In this document: piece after piece, positions 25,914 to 34,757 of the stretch
How positions within the stretch are numbered: position 1 is the stretch's first letter
Layout: each line of letters starts with the position of its first letter
Source: an uncultured Oscillospiraceae bacterium
GTDB lineage: Bacteria; Bacillota; Clostridia; Oscillospirales; Oscillospiraceae
NCBI GenBank assembly: GCA_910585815.1
Contig: CAJUFJ010000009.1
Coordinates: forward strand, 8,482-72,481
DNA length: 64,000 nt
Reading direction: 5' to 3'
The notes under the pieces: generated by a model
Told to the model about the DNA's origin: nothing
The model's database searches: none
Seen by the model: only the letters and a program-made list of their open reading frames with translations
Program-made: the position numbers and the translations under genes

Positions 25914-27392
25914 TTACAGAATAATACAGATCAGTCCGCCCGAACCCTCGTTGATAATCCGCTGGAGGGTCTCCCGCAGCTTGGTGCGGGCGTCCTCGGG
26001 CATGCGGTTGATTTTGGAGTTCAGGTCCTCGTTCACCAGCTCGTGGAGGGATTTTCCGAAGATGTTGGCCTCCCAGATACGGCTGGAGTCCCCCTCGTAC
26101 TCCTGGAGGAGGTAGTTTATCATATCCTCGCTCTGCTTCTCCCCGCCTACAATGGGGGAGACCTCCGTCTCGATATCCGCCCGGATCATATGGATGGAGG
26201 GGGCGCTGGCCTTCAGCCGCACGCCGTACCGGCCCCCCTGCTTCATAATCTCCGGCTCCTCCAGCACCAGGGAGTCGATGGGGGGCACCACAATGCCGTA
26301 GCCCGTCTCCTCCACCTGTTGGAGGGCGTCGGCCACCTTATCGTAGGCCTTTTTCACCCCGGCCAGCTGGGTGAGCAGGGCCATCAGGTCGCCGTCGTCG
26401 CCAATCTCAAAGCCCGACTGCTGGGACAGGGTGTTATAGAACAGCCCACGGGGCAGCTCCAGGCAGGCGGCGGACACGCCGGTGCCCAGGTCGATGCCGG
26501 AGATGCGGGCGTCGCTGACCACCTCGCAGTCCCGGAAGGAGTTCACCGCGCTGTCCACATCCCGCACCCGGTGGAGCTGGGCAGTCCCCTCCCGGATGGC
26601 GGTGTACAGGGCGGATTTGATGGGGTGCTCCTGGGGCAGGGCGTCCACCCAGGGGGGCAGGAACAGGTCCAGCTCCTTCACCGGGAACTCGTAGAGAACG
26701 CTCTTTAAAATGGCGTTGATCTCCTCCTGGTCCAGCTCCAGGCAGTTGGCCGCCACACAGGTCACGTCGTACCGCTGGGCGATGTCGGAGCGGATAGCCC
26801 GAGCCCGCTCGGAAGCGGGGTTGGCCGAGTTGAGCAGCACCACAAAGGGCTTGCCCAGCTCCTTCAGCTCAGAGATCACCCGCTCCTCCGCCTCCAGGTA
26901 GTCCTCCCGGGGGATATCGGTGATGGTGCCGTCGGTGGTGACCACCACGCCGATGGTGGAGTGCTCTGAAATCACCTTCCGGGTGCCGATCTCCGCCGCC
27001 TCGGTCATGGGTATCTCGTGCTCAAACCAGGGGGTGGTCACCATTCGCTGGTTCTCCCCCTCCAGCTGGCCCACCGCGCCGTCTACCATGTATCCCACGC
27101 AGTCGATCATCCGCATCTGGAAGGCCGCGCCGCCGTCCACCTGGACGGCCACCGCCTCCTCGGGGACAAATTTGGGCTCCGCCGTCATGATGGTGCGGCC
27201 CGAGCCGCTCTGGGGCAGCTCGTCACGGGCCCGCTCCCGGCGGTAGACGTTTTCGATGTTGGGAATCACCAGCGTCTCCATAAAACGCTTGATAAAGGTG
27301 GATTTTCCTGTCCGGACCGGCCCCACGACGCCGATGTAGATATCGCCCTCGGTACGGAGCGCAATATCCTCATAGATTTTGCGATCTTCCAC
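25914..27392 (-). CDS. spoIVA: Stage IV sporulation protein A
   Basis: A 492-residue spore-coat morphogenetic ATPase, the same length as B. subtilis SpoIVA. It polymerises on the forespore outer membrane as the basement layer for coat assembly. GVVGPVRTGKST (Walker A), DCVGY (Walker B region), TTDGTITDIPREDYLEAEERVI, GSRFGVRL-type GGRYGVRLKASAPSIHMI and the conserved C-terminus INEGSGGLICIIL are all present. The start is GTG 27392 (EDRKIYEDIALR follows) with GGAGG upstream; the open frame continues far beyond but has no such site. A sigma-E-type promoter lies at 27435-27463. Confidence 0.97.
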   Translation of the reverse strand: MEDRKIYEDIALRTEGDIYIGVVGPVRTGKSTFIKRFMETLVIPNIENVYRRERARDELPQSGSGRTIMTAEPKFVPEEAVAVQVDGGAAFQMRMIDCVGYMVDGAVGQLEGENQRMVTTPWFEHEIPMTEAAEIGTRKVISEHSTIGVVVTTDGTITDIPREDYLEAEERVISELKELGKPFVVLLNSANPASERARAIRSDIAQRYDVTCVAANCLELDQEEINAILKSVLYEFPVKELDLFLPPWVDALPQEHPIKSALYTAIREGTAQLHRVRDVDSAVNSFRDCEVVSDARISGIDLGTGVSAACLELPRGLFYNTLSQQSGFEIGDDGDLMALLTQLAGVKKAYDKVADALQQVEETGYGIVVPPIDSLVLEEPEIMKQGGRYGVRLKASAPSIHMIRADIETEVSPIVGGEKQSEDMINYLLQEYEGDSSRIWEANIFGKSLHELVNEDLNSKINRMPEDARTKLRETLQRIINEGSGGLICIIL

Positions 27393-27434
27393 TGCAATTC
27401 CTCCTTCGGCCATGAGACCGGTAGTGTTCCTTAC

Positions 27435-27463
27435 AGTGTATGAGACAGGCTGGGGATTATGAC
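27435..27463 (-). promoter_or_regulatory. Sigma-E-type promoter of spoIVA
   Basis: Minus strand: GTCATAAT (27463-27456), 13 bases, CATACACT (27442-27435). The -10 fits the sporulation sigma-E consensus CATACAMT exactly and the -35 resembles GKCATATT. The predicted start is about 35 bases before the GTG. Confidence 0.75.
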
Positions 27464-27480
27464 TGAGAAAACGCCGGCCC

Positions 27481-29700
27481 TCAGCGTTTCCCCGCCGTCC
27501 CCCGTTTTTTCCCGAAGCAGGCCTCGCACAGCCGCCCCCGGTGGTGGAGGGGCAGGGCCTTTCCGCACATGGCGCAGAAGCGGATATTGTTCCGCAGCCG
27601 GTGGAGCAGAATCTCGTTGATCTCGTCGGCCACCCGCTCCCGGAGCTCATAGAGCCTGTCCTCGTCCACCGGACAGTCGAAGGCCCGGGCGAAGGAGTAG
27701 TAGAGGTCCAGCTTTTTATAGAACAGCTCCAGCTCGGGCAGGGTAGGCTCCTCCTCGGGCAGGCCGGGCTGGTCCACCGCCTCCCCCTGCTGCCAGCGGC
27801 GGAGGAGCTGGAAAAACAGGTCCCGCAGGGCCTCCTCCGTCTCGTCAAAGGGGATGTTGGCCGCCCGCAGCTCCTGCTCCCGGGTGAGGACAAAGCCCAT
27901 CTCCCGCAGCTTGGTGATGATGGTGATATACCGGGTGACATCCAGCTTGCGGTAGGGCTCCACCGTGGGCATCCGGTTCCACTGGGTGAGCACCTCCAGC
28001 AGGTCGAAGTCCACCTGGAGCACCAGGTCGGAGAAGCCGGCCACGGCGTACTCCAGCGGCGGGATCACCGCCTCCAGCCCCGCCCGGATGGCGGCCAGGT
28101 TCTGGGTGGCCCCCACAAAGCCCCGGCTGTACATCCCCTGCCGGCCCGCCCGGCCGGCGATCTGCTTGATCTCCTCCGGCTTCAGCTCCCGGCGCTGGAC
28201 GCCGTCGAACTTCTCGGTCTCCATAAAGATGATCCGCCGGATGGGCAGGTTCAGCCCCATGCCGATGGCGTCGGTGGAGACCACATACTCCATTTTCCCC
28301 GTTAAAAAGCCCTCCATCTGCTTGCGCCGGGTGGAGTAGGGCAGGGCCCCGTAGATGATGGCCGGCTCCTTGCCGCTCTGGCGCAGGTCCTCCGCCACGC
28401 TGAGCACCCCTATTTTGGAAAAGGTAATCAGGGCGTCCCCCGGCTGGACCCGCTGGTAGTCGATGGGGTGGGCCATGCACAGCAGCGGGGTGTTCCGCTC
28501 ATGGACCTCCACCTCATAGCTGTCGCCGCAGCTCTCAATCAGGCGGATCAGGAGATTTTTGGCCTCCGGGGCGGCGCACAGGTGGACCTCCGGGGCCAGC
28601 ACCCCCAGGATGGCCCGGGTCCAGGCGTAGCCCCGTTGGGCGTCGGCAATCATCTGGCACTCGTCGATTACCGCCACGTCGTAGCGCTGCTTCAGGTCCA
28701 GCTTTTCGGCAGTGGCGGCCACGTGGGTGTCCTCCTCCCGGCGGTCCTCCTCCTCCCCGGTGGACAGGGAGCAGGCCACCCCACTGTCCAGCAGGGTCTC
28801 CTGGGCCTCCAGGGCCAGCAGGCGCAGCGGGGCCAGGTAGACCCCGGTTCTGGCCCTCCTCAGCCGCTGAAAGCCGGCATAGGTCTTCCCCGTGTTGGTG
28901 CCCCCCAGGTGGAGGACAAAGTGCCGGTGCAGACTGCGGGCCTCCGGGTATTCGTCCTTGGGGTTCAGGGCAATGAGCAGGGACAGGCTGGTGCGGATGG
29001 CCTGGGGGACATACCACACCGACCACACCGTACCCAGCCCCTCGGCCAGCAGCTGCCGGGTGGGGAAGCCCTCCGCCCGGAGAAAGGCATTCAGGTCGGC
29101 CTCGGGCTGGGCGTCGGCAAACTCCGCCAGCAGCTGCTTGGCGGTGTTGAGCAGCACCCGGGGGTAGCGGTCCTCCACCCGGACCACCCGGGGATGGTCC
29201 GGGTAGTCCCCCAGCCAGGCCCAGGCCTTGGTGAAGTTCCGTAAAATGTCCTGAAGGCGCTTGCCGTTGTACTGCTCCTCCAGAGAGAGAAATTCGTCCA
29301 CCCGGGAATTAACCTGGGAGGAGCGCAGGCCCTTGCTGTTCTTAGCCGCCGGGAGGCGGGCCGTGATGGCGGTGTGGTAGTGGCTGGCCAGAAGCCAGGC
29401 CAGGGAGCCGTCCGGCTCCACGGTACCCCAGGCCCGGTTCAGGGCGGCCTGGGCCCGCTTTACCGACTGGGGGACCGGCCGCGCCGTGTCCCCCACGTCT
29501 ACCCCCTTTTTCCTGCGGTTGACAAATCGGGGGCCGCTCTCCGCCAGAAGCACGTCCTCCCGGTCCCACACCCGGACGGGCCGTCCGTTCTGCATGAAAA
29601 AGAGCGGCTTGGGGAGGAGCTGCTTCATCAGCTCATTGTTCCAGCCCCGCCGCTTCAACACAGATGTGGGCCAGAAATTTTCCCGGTTTCGTCTGGACAT
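27481..29700 (-). CDS. SUV3-like RNA helicase with C-terminal zinc ribbon
   Basis: A 739-residue superfamily 2 helicase. Walker A LGGTNTGKTYAGFQRL (about residue 269), APLRLLALEA, motif II IDECQMIADAQRGYAWTRAI (about 348), VHLCAAPEA, and motif VI QIAGRAGRQG (about 513) are the signature of SUV3, the mitochondrial RNA-degradosome helicase, rather than of DEAD-box proteins. The first 240 residues are helical and unassigned. The C-terminus carries CAMCGK..CEACF, a zinc ribbon not typical of SUV3. RNA unwinding for decay or quality control is inferred. It is 25 bases downstream of the flagellin-like gene; AAGGAG precedes ATG 29700. Confidence 0.82.
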   Translation of the reverse strand: MSRRNRENFWPTSVLKRRGWNNELMKQLLPKPLFFMQNGRPVRVWDREDVLLAESGPRFVNRRKKGVDVGDTARPVPQSVKRAQAALNRAWGTVEPDGSLAWLLASHYHTAITARLPAAKNSKGLRSSQVNSRVDEFLSLEEQYNGKRLQDILRNFTKAWAWLGDYPDHPRVVRVEDRYPRVLLNTAKQLLAEFADAQPEADLNAFLRAEGFPTRQLLAEGLGTVWSVWYVPQAIRTSLSLLIALNPKDEYPEARSLHRHFVLHLGGTNTGKTYAGFQRLRRARTGVYLAPLRLLALEAQETLLDSGVACSLSTGEEEDRREEDTHVAATAEKLDLKQRYDVAVIDECQMIADAQRGYAWTRAILGVLAPEVHLCAAPEAKNLLIRLIESCGDSYEVEVHERNTPLLCMAHPIDYQRVQPGDALITFSKIGVLSVAEDLRQSGKEPAIIYGALPYSTRRKQMEGFLTGKMEYVVSTDAIGMGLNLPIRRIIFMETEKFDGVQRRELKPEEIKQIAGRAGRQGMYSRGFVGATQNLAAIRAGLEAVIPPLEYAVAGFSDLVLQVDFDLLEVLTQWNRMPTVEPYRKLDVTRYITIITKLREMGFVLTREQELRAANIPFDETEEALRDLFFQLLRRWQQGEAVDQPGLPEEEPTLPELELFYKKLDLYYSFARAFDCPVDEDRLYELRERVADEINEILLHRLRNNIRFCAMCGKALPLHHRGRLCEACFGKKRGTAGKR

Positions 29701-29725
29701 AGCGCCCTCTCCTTTTATCCTTCGT

Positions 29726-32482
29726 TTACCGCAGCAGCTGACGCACGTCCTCCGTCCCCCGCCGGCCGTGGGTGTGCAGCGCCTGGGAGGGCTGGAGCAG
29801 AATGGACTGCCGCATGTCCGCCAGCAGCGTGTCCGCCGCGGCGTTGTCCCGCACCATGCCCTCCGCCAGGCTGATGTAATGGCTGTAAAGGCCGCCAAAG
29901 CTCTGGTCCAGCTGGTTATACAGGGCACCGTAGGCCGCTTGGATGCGGGACACCCAGCGGCGGTCCGCCTCCAGCGCCGTCTGGGCAGCCAGGGCCTGCT
30001 CCCGGGTGGCCACGCTCAGCCCCTCCAGCTGTAAAATTCTGGAGGACAGCCGGAACTGAGGCAGGGCCACGGTGTCCTCCCCCATTTGCAGGGACAGGCC
30101 GCCCTCCCCGCCCCCTCTCCCGTCGGAGGAGACGATGATGCCGCCGATAATGGTGACCGACCCCATAAAGCCGCCCGCGCCCACGCTGACGCCGCCGCGA
30201 ATCAGTATCTGACCGGCCTGGTCCCAGCCCCCCTCGCCGTCCCAGCCGATGCCGGCCCCGCCGGCTCCGCCGGTGGCGGTGAGGACGCCGTCCGGGTCCC
30301 CGCCGCTGTGAGGGTCGGCGCAGTCGATATTCAGGGATGTGCCGCTCCCCAGCGAGATGCCCGCACAGCCTGTGCCGCTCTCAAAGAGGTTGCTGGTGCC
30401 GCTCTGGAGGATCAGGGTCACCTCGTTCCCCTGGCCCAGGCTGAAAGCCCGGCCGGAGGATACCCGGCACACCACCCCGCCCAGGGCCAGCTCCATGGGG
30501 CCGATGCCGTCGGCCAGGACGATCCTGCCGCTGAACGGGGCCTGGGCCGCGTCGGTGCCCGGGCCGCCCGAAATGGCGGACACCTGGGAGGACAGGATGT
30601 GCAGCGTCTGAGACTCCTCCTCATACACCCAATCCCGCCCCGGCTCGCCGCCGGTGACGGAAAAAGGGTTGGGGTACATGGATATCTCCTCAAAGGCCTG
30701 GGTGTTCTGGTTCCAGTGCAGGTAGGCGTACCGGGTTCTGGGCTGGCCCGACTCGTCCTTGCCCTGGACCACCAGGCTGTGGATGGGGGCGCCGTGGTCC
30801 CCTCTCACCAGCCACAGCCGCACCGGTTCGCCGTTGAGCAGGTTCATCTTCACCTGCCGTCCGTCCATCTCCAGGGCGGTAATGGCACTCCAGCCGGGCA
30901 GCAGGGTTTTCCAGATCAGGTCGAAGGGCTCCAGCCGGTTCCCCGCCGTGTCCCGAACATGGGCCGCCTGGGCGGCCAGGGAGACGGGGCCGTCCACCAC
31001 CACGGGGACCGTCAGCACCTCCCGGCTATCCCCCTCCGGGGCGCCCTCCGTCCGGCCCAGCGCCACCGCCGCCCCCTCTGTCAGGCGCAGAAGGCTGGAC
31101 CCGCCGGCGTGAAGACTTCCGATTTTCGCCAGCGCGCCGCCGGAGATGGTCAGCACCGCCCCCTCGCCCAGCCGTACCTCTTTCAGTATGCTCTGTTCCA
31201 GCACAAAAATGCGGGCCGTGCCGCTGTCAACCGTCAGTGTGGACAGGTTTACATGCTGGAGCGCCGTCCGGCCGGAGCCGGTGAGCAGAACCACTTGCTC
31301 CCCCTGCCCCGTCCCCTGGACGGTCACGTCCGCCCCGCCGCCTACCACCAGCTCCCCGGTGGGGGCGCGGAGGGTCACCCCCGACAGGTCCTGGCCCGAC
31401 ACCTGCACGTTCCCCATCGGCTGGGCCTGGGCGGGAACGGGCTCCGCCGCCGCCCGGGCGCTCCCCGGCTCCGGGGCGGCCTCCGGCAGGGGGGACACCG
31501 ACAGAAGGTCCATCAGGGTCTCCAGATTCATGCCCTTGATCTCCGCCAGAATGGCCAGCAGGGAGGCGCCGGCGGTCAGGCCGGTGTCGGAGCCGGAGCC
31601 CTCGCCGGACAGCAGCAGATTTGTTAGGAAGGCCTCCAGCCCCGGGGCCGAGCCATCCATAAACTGGGCCTGAAAATCGGCCAGGCTGGCAAATTTGCCG
31701 CCGCTCAGCAGCTCCACCGCCCGGTCAGGCGGCACCCCCTCCTCCACCTTCTCCAGCAGCTTCAGCAGGCCCTCCATCGCCGTGCGCAGGTCGATGCCGC
31801 CCTCCAGGGCCGTATCTCCCCCGGCGATGACCGCCCCCAGGTACAGGGTGGCCAGATAGCTCTCCACCGAGCCGCTCTCCAGCGGTTTGCCGGTGATGGC
31901 GGCCAGAACATCCGAGCCGCTGGCCGTCTTGTCCAGCCCCAGCGCCGCCAGTATCTCCTCCGCCGTCATGTTTTTTTGGACGATGCCCTTCATCAGCCAG
32001 TCGGGGAGGGCCTGAACGCCCTCCTCTTTTCCGGCCTCTCCGCTGGTGTACAGCAGCGACTCCACCCATTTGGCGGCCCCCGCCTCTCCGTCCTGAAACA
32101 GGGACACACCGCCGGCGGTGGCCCGGCTGATGACCCGCTCGATGCTCTCCCGCAGCTGCTCCAGCTCCTTCTGAAGCGCCGCCCGGTCCGCCTCTCCGCC
32201 TGCGGCGGATTTTCGGGCCAGGTCCGCCATGCGGTCCAGGCTGTCCTGAACCTCGTCCAGGGCGGCCTCCCCCGTCTGGAGGGCGCGCCGGCTCTCCCGG
32301 GAGCGGCCCTCCACCCGGCTGACCCGGCTCATCAGCTCCTGCAGGGTCTCTGAGATGGTAAATCCGGCCGTTCCGGCCGCCTTCCGGCTCTGCGTACTGC
32401 CGGCCGCCTTTTCGGTCTTGCCCGTCCCCTGATAGCGGGACACGGAAATGTTTCGGTTCCTGCGAATTGCCAGCTCACCCAT
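29726..32482 (-). CDS. Flagellin-framed 918-residue protein with a large beta-rich insert
   Basis: Residues 41-130 align with the flagellin N-terminal helical domain (ISETLQELMSRVSR, then ALQTGEAALDEVQDSLDRM, then EADRAALQKELEQLRESIERV), and 809-918 with the flagellin C-terminal domain (LSVATREQALAAQTALE, then ILLQPSQALHTHG and a terminal VRQLL). In between are about 680 residues: a helical part, then Gly/Ser/Val-rich repeats reminiscent of a right-handed beta-helix (about 365-480 and 690-800). The usual N-terminal RINHNI-type D0 start is missing, replaced by a basic 40-residue leader. No other flagellar gene is in the window. It may be a filament or spore/surface protein; the role is unknown. 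ATG 32482 follows a G-rich Shine-Dalgarno. Confidence 0.72.
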   Translation of the reverse strand: MGELAIRRNRNISVSRYQGTGKTEKAAGSTQSRKAAGTAGFTISETLQELMSRVSRVEGRSRESRRALQTGEAALDEVQDSLDRMADLARKSAAGGEADRAALQKELEQLRESIERVISRATAGGVSLFQDGEAGAAKWVESLLYTSGEAGKEEGVQALPDWLMKGIVQKNMTAEEILAALGLDKTASGSDVLAAITGKPLESGSVESYLATLYLGAVIAGGDTALEGGIDLRTAMEGLLKLLEKVEEGVPPDRAVELLSGGKFASLADFQAQFMDGSAPGLEAFLTNLLLSGEGSGSDTGLTAGASLLAILAEIKGMNLETLMDLLSVSPLPEAAPEPGSARAAAEPVPAQAQPMGNVQVSGQDLSGVTLRAPTGELVVGGGADVTVQGTGQGEQVVLLTGSGRTALQHVNLSTLTVDSGTARIFVLEQSILKEVRLGEGAVLTISGGALAKIGSLHAGGSSLLRLTEGAAVALGRTEGAPEGDSREVLTVPVVVDGPVSLAAQAAHVRDTAGNRLEPFDLIWKTLLPGWSAITALEMDGRQVKMNLLNGEPVRLWLVRGDHGAPIHSLVVQGKDESGQPRTRYAYLHWNQNTQAFEEISMYPNPFSVTGGEPGRDWVYEEESQTLHILSSQVSAISGGPGTDAAQAPFSGRIVLADGIGPMELALGGVVCRVSSGRAFSLGQGNEVTLILQSGTSNLFESGTGCAGISLGSGTSLNIDCADPHSGGDPDGVLTATGGAGGAGIGWDGEGGWDQAGQILIRGGVSVGAGGFMGSVTIIGGIIVSSDGRGGGEGGLSLQMGEDTVALPQFRLSSRILQLEGLSVATREQALAAQTALEADRRWVSRIQAAYGALYNQLDQSFGGLYSHYISLAEGMVRDNAAADTLLADMRQSILLQPSQALHTHGRRGTEDVRQLLR

Positions 32483-32601
32483 GTTCAGGGCCCCCTTCCC
32501 GTCCGTTCCCCGCCCGGCGGGCGGGAAACAAAATCCAAACCTTACCTCTTTCTATAAAATATCGGCAGATTGGAGCGAAACATAAGGCCGCCGTCCTCCC
32601 G

Positions 32602-32635
32602 CAAAAGAAGACGGCACAGCCGCAGCCGTGCCGTC
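32602..32635 (-). terminator. sipL terminator
   Basis: GACGGCACAGC and GCCGTGCCGTC stem (32610-32635), followed on the minus strand by TTCTTTT. It separates sipL from the flagellin-like gene. Confidence 0.8.
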
Positions 32636-32648
32636 TGAATTGAATCTG

Positions 32649-34166
32649 TTACCGGGTGCTGGGGATGAGCAGCATCCGCCCGGCGGGCAGAGTGTCCTCC
32701 TCCAGCTCGTTGGCCTGGAGAATTTGCTCCATGGTGGTGCCGTGGGCCTTGGCGATGTCCCACAGCTCCTCGCCGGGGGAGGGCATCCGCAGCACCACCG
32801 AGGGCCGCTGGCCCTCTCCCCCGTTCCGGGGCTCTCCCAGCTGGGCGCCGGTCACCGCCGGAACGGTTTCCGTCTCGGTGGCCAGGCAGTGAAATTCCAC
32901 GGTGAAGCGCACCTCCACCCCGCCGGCGGCGGGGGCGGCGAAGACCTCCCCGGGGCAGGCGCACAAACAGGAGCACCGCACCCCCTCGGCGCACTCCAGG
33001 CGGCAGGCCACGGGGATGGACCGGCGGACGCACTGGACCAGCTCGTTCTCGTCCAGATAGAGCACGGTAATGCAGGCCTCCACAGTGAGGACCAGCTCCG
33101 CCCCCTCCCGGCTCTGGCGCACCTGGCCCAGCGCCAGCCGGGCATCCACCACCGACCGGACCAGCTCCCCCGTCTCCAGCAGCTCCCGGACGGCCTGGGG
33201 CCGCACCGACTGCTCGGTGAGGCGGCACAGGGGCTGATTCTCCCGCTCCACCTCCATGAGGCTGCTGGTGCTGTACAGGTCCTGGAGGAGGGTCACTGGC
33301 CGGCGGCAGTACACCTGGGCCTGGGCCAGCAGCTCCAGGCTCACGTCCAACTCCCGGCCGTCTCCGGGCAGCTGGTCGCACTGGAGGGAGGCCACCTCCA
33401 CCTCAACCTGGCAGTCCCCCTCCTCCCCGGCGCCGGCCACCTCGATGATCTGGGAGAAGGGCATGGACTCGTGAACCGCGGACAGCCCGCCCCCCGCCTC
33501 CTGAAGGAGGAGGTAGAGCTCCACCATCCCCTTGAAGATGAGCTTGGAGCCGATGAGCTTACTCTCGCTGCACACCGGCTGGGCCCGGACGGCCAGCAGC
33601 ATGGGGCTCTCCCCCGTCCCCTGGAGGCGCACCTGGTCGGAGAAGGTGAAGGGCTTCTCCTGAACGGCGGACAGCAGGTAGTGCTCCCCCTGATACTGGC
33701 GCTGGCACAGGCCCTCCTCGTCAGGGCCGGTCACGCCGCCGCAGATGGGCCGCTCCACCGGCTGGCAGGCGGTGATGTCCACCGCCAGGTCCACCCGAAG
33801 CAGCACCTTCCGGGGGTTGAGGGCCCGGGCCTCGGCGCTGCGCAGCCGGGGCCGGGCCAGCACCGTCCCCCGCTCGGTGAGGCCGGGGGCCTCCGCCTGA
33901 CAGGTGAAGGGCAGGCCCACCTCCATCCGCCGCAGGCCGCCGCCCCCCTCGGGCTGGTAGAGGATGGAGGCCCGCACCATGCCGGTCACCTGGGCCACCC
34001 CCTCCCGGGCCTGTTTGCCGCTGAGGGTGGCCTGGCCACATACGTCCACAATGCGCAGAATGTCCGGGCAGGCGTCGGGTACGATGCTCTCCAGGGTCTC
34101 CTCCTGGCACAGGGTCACCTCCGCCACCGTGTCGTAGTTGATAATGGTATCCCGTTCAAATTCCAT
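32649..34166 (-). CDS. sipL: SipL-like SPOCS (DUF3794)/LysM protein
   Basis: A 505-residue protein with repeated SPOCS/DUF3794 segments (for example VPDACPDILRIVDVCGQATLSGKQ at 30-55, then SKLIGSKLIFKGMVELYLL) and a C-terminal LysM domain (about 455-503, GEELWDIAKAHGTTMEQILQANEL). This is the layout of C. difficile SipL, which binds SpoIVA and localises it around the forespore. spoIVA lies 5 kb downstream on the same strand, and both genes have sigma-E-type promoters. Orthology to SipL is by architecture only; other SPOCS/LysM proteins exist in clostridia. ATG 34166 follows AAGGGAGCGG. Confidence 0.82.
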   Translation of the reverse strand: MEFERDTIINYDTVAEVTLCQEETLESIVPDACPDILRIVDVCGQATLSGKQAREGVAQVTGMVRASILYQPEGGGGLRRMEVGLPFTCQAEAPGLTERGTVLARPRLRSAEARALNPRKVLLRVDLAVDITACQPVERPICGGVTGPDEEGLCQRQYQGEHYLLSAVQEKPFTFSDQVRLQGTGESPMLLAVRAQPVCSESKLIGSKLIFKGMVELYLLLQEAGGGLSAVHESMPFSQIIEVAGAGEEGDCQVEVEVASLQCDQLPGDGRELDVSLELLAQAQVYCRRPVTLLQDLYSTSSLMEVERENQPLCRLTEQSVRPQAVRELLETGELVRSVVDARLALGQVRQSREGAELVLTVEACITVLYLDENELVQCVRRSIPVACRLECAEGVRCSCLCACPGEVFAAPAAGGVEVRFTVEFHCLATETETVPAVTGAQLGEPRNGGEGQRPSVVLRMPSPGEELWDIAKAHGTTMEQILQANELEEDTLPAGRMLLIPSTR

Positions 34167-34209
34167 GTTGTCCGCTCCCTTGTCATAGTATCAGCCTGGC
34201 TTTGTTGAC

Positions 34210-34239
34210 ACTATATGCCCGGGAACTCCTATGTATGAC
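34210..34239 (-). promoter_or_regulatory. Sigma-E-type promoter of sipL
   Basis: Minus strand: GTCATACA (34239-34232), 14 bases, CATATAGT (34217-34210). Same type as the spoIVA promoter, consistent with mother-cell expression of both. Confidence 0.7.
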
Positions 34240-34387
34240 CCTATTTCACCTTAAAAATCCTGCGCAGCAGCCCCCGCAGGCACCGGGGGGAACGTACCAC
34301 CACGATACCCATGAAAACGCCTCCCCTCCCTGTTGAATTTGCCGTTGACGGCTGTTTCATCCTATGCGGAGGTTGGGAAAGTGTGCC

Positions 34388-34415
34388 TTGCAATATTTTA
34401 AAAATGTGCTATACT
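34388..34415 (+). promoter_or_regulatory. Promoter of the small coiled-coil gene
   Basis: TTGCAA (34388-34393), 16 bases, TATACT (34410-34415), about 33 bases before the ATG. Confidence 0.75.
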
Positions 34416-34448
34416 GAAGCTACAAAACAATCGAGGGGGGATATTGTC

Positions 34449-34667
34449 ATGAGTGAACAGGAACTCAAAGCCGCATTGGAAGATAACAATAAAGAACTAC
34501 TTCGTTCTATGCAAATCATCATTGAAAATGTGGTCAAGCCCCAATTTAATCTGCTGGCAGACGAGATTAGCATTGTCCGTGAGAAAGTGGAAAATCTGGA
34601 AAAGAAAGTCGAACGCATAGAAGATACCCTTCTGGAGCATGAATTTAAGCTAAGAATTATTAAATAA
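34449..34667 (+). CDS. Small coiled-coil protein
   Basis: A 72-residue, highly charged, all-helical protein with heptads from about residue 30 (LLADEISIVREKVENLEKKVERIEDTLLEHEFKL). Such short proteins occur widely in clostridia and resemble the coiled-coil part of phage or mobile-element proteins, but no function is known. ATG 34449 has a GAGGGGGG Shine-Dalgarno. It is more AT-rich than its neighbours. Terminator-like hairpin at 34679-34712. Confidence 0.7.
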   Translation: MSEQELKAALEDNNKELLRSMQIIIENVVKPQFNLLADEISIVREKVENLEKKVERIEDTLLEHEFKLRIIK

Positions 34668-34678
34668 CCTTCAAGGTC

Positions 34679-34712
34679 AACGGCCCCCCGCTCAATATGG
34701 CGGAGGGCCGTT
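34679..34712 (+). terminator. Hairpin after the coiled-coil gene
   Basis: AACGGCCCCCCGC and GCGGAGGGCCGTT pair with one mismatch; only a short T run follows (TTTGG). Confidence 0.6.
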
Positions 34713-34757
34713 TGGAATTATTTGATACTCATGATACCGCGCTTGTCATTCCCGCAA

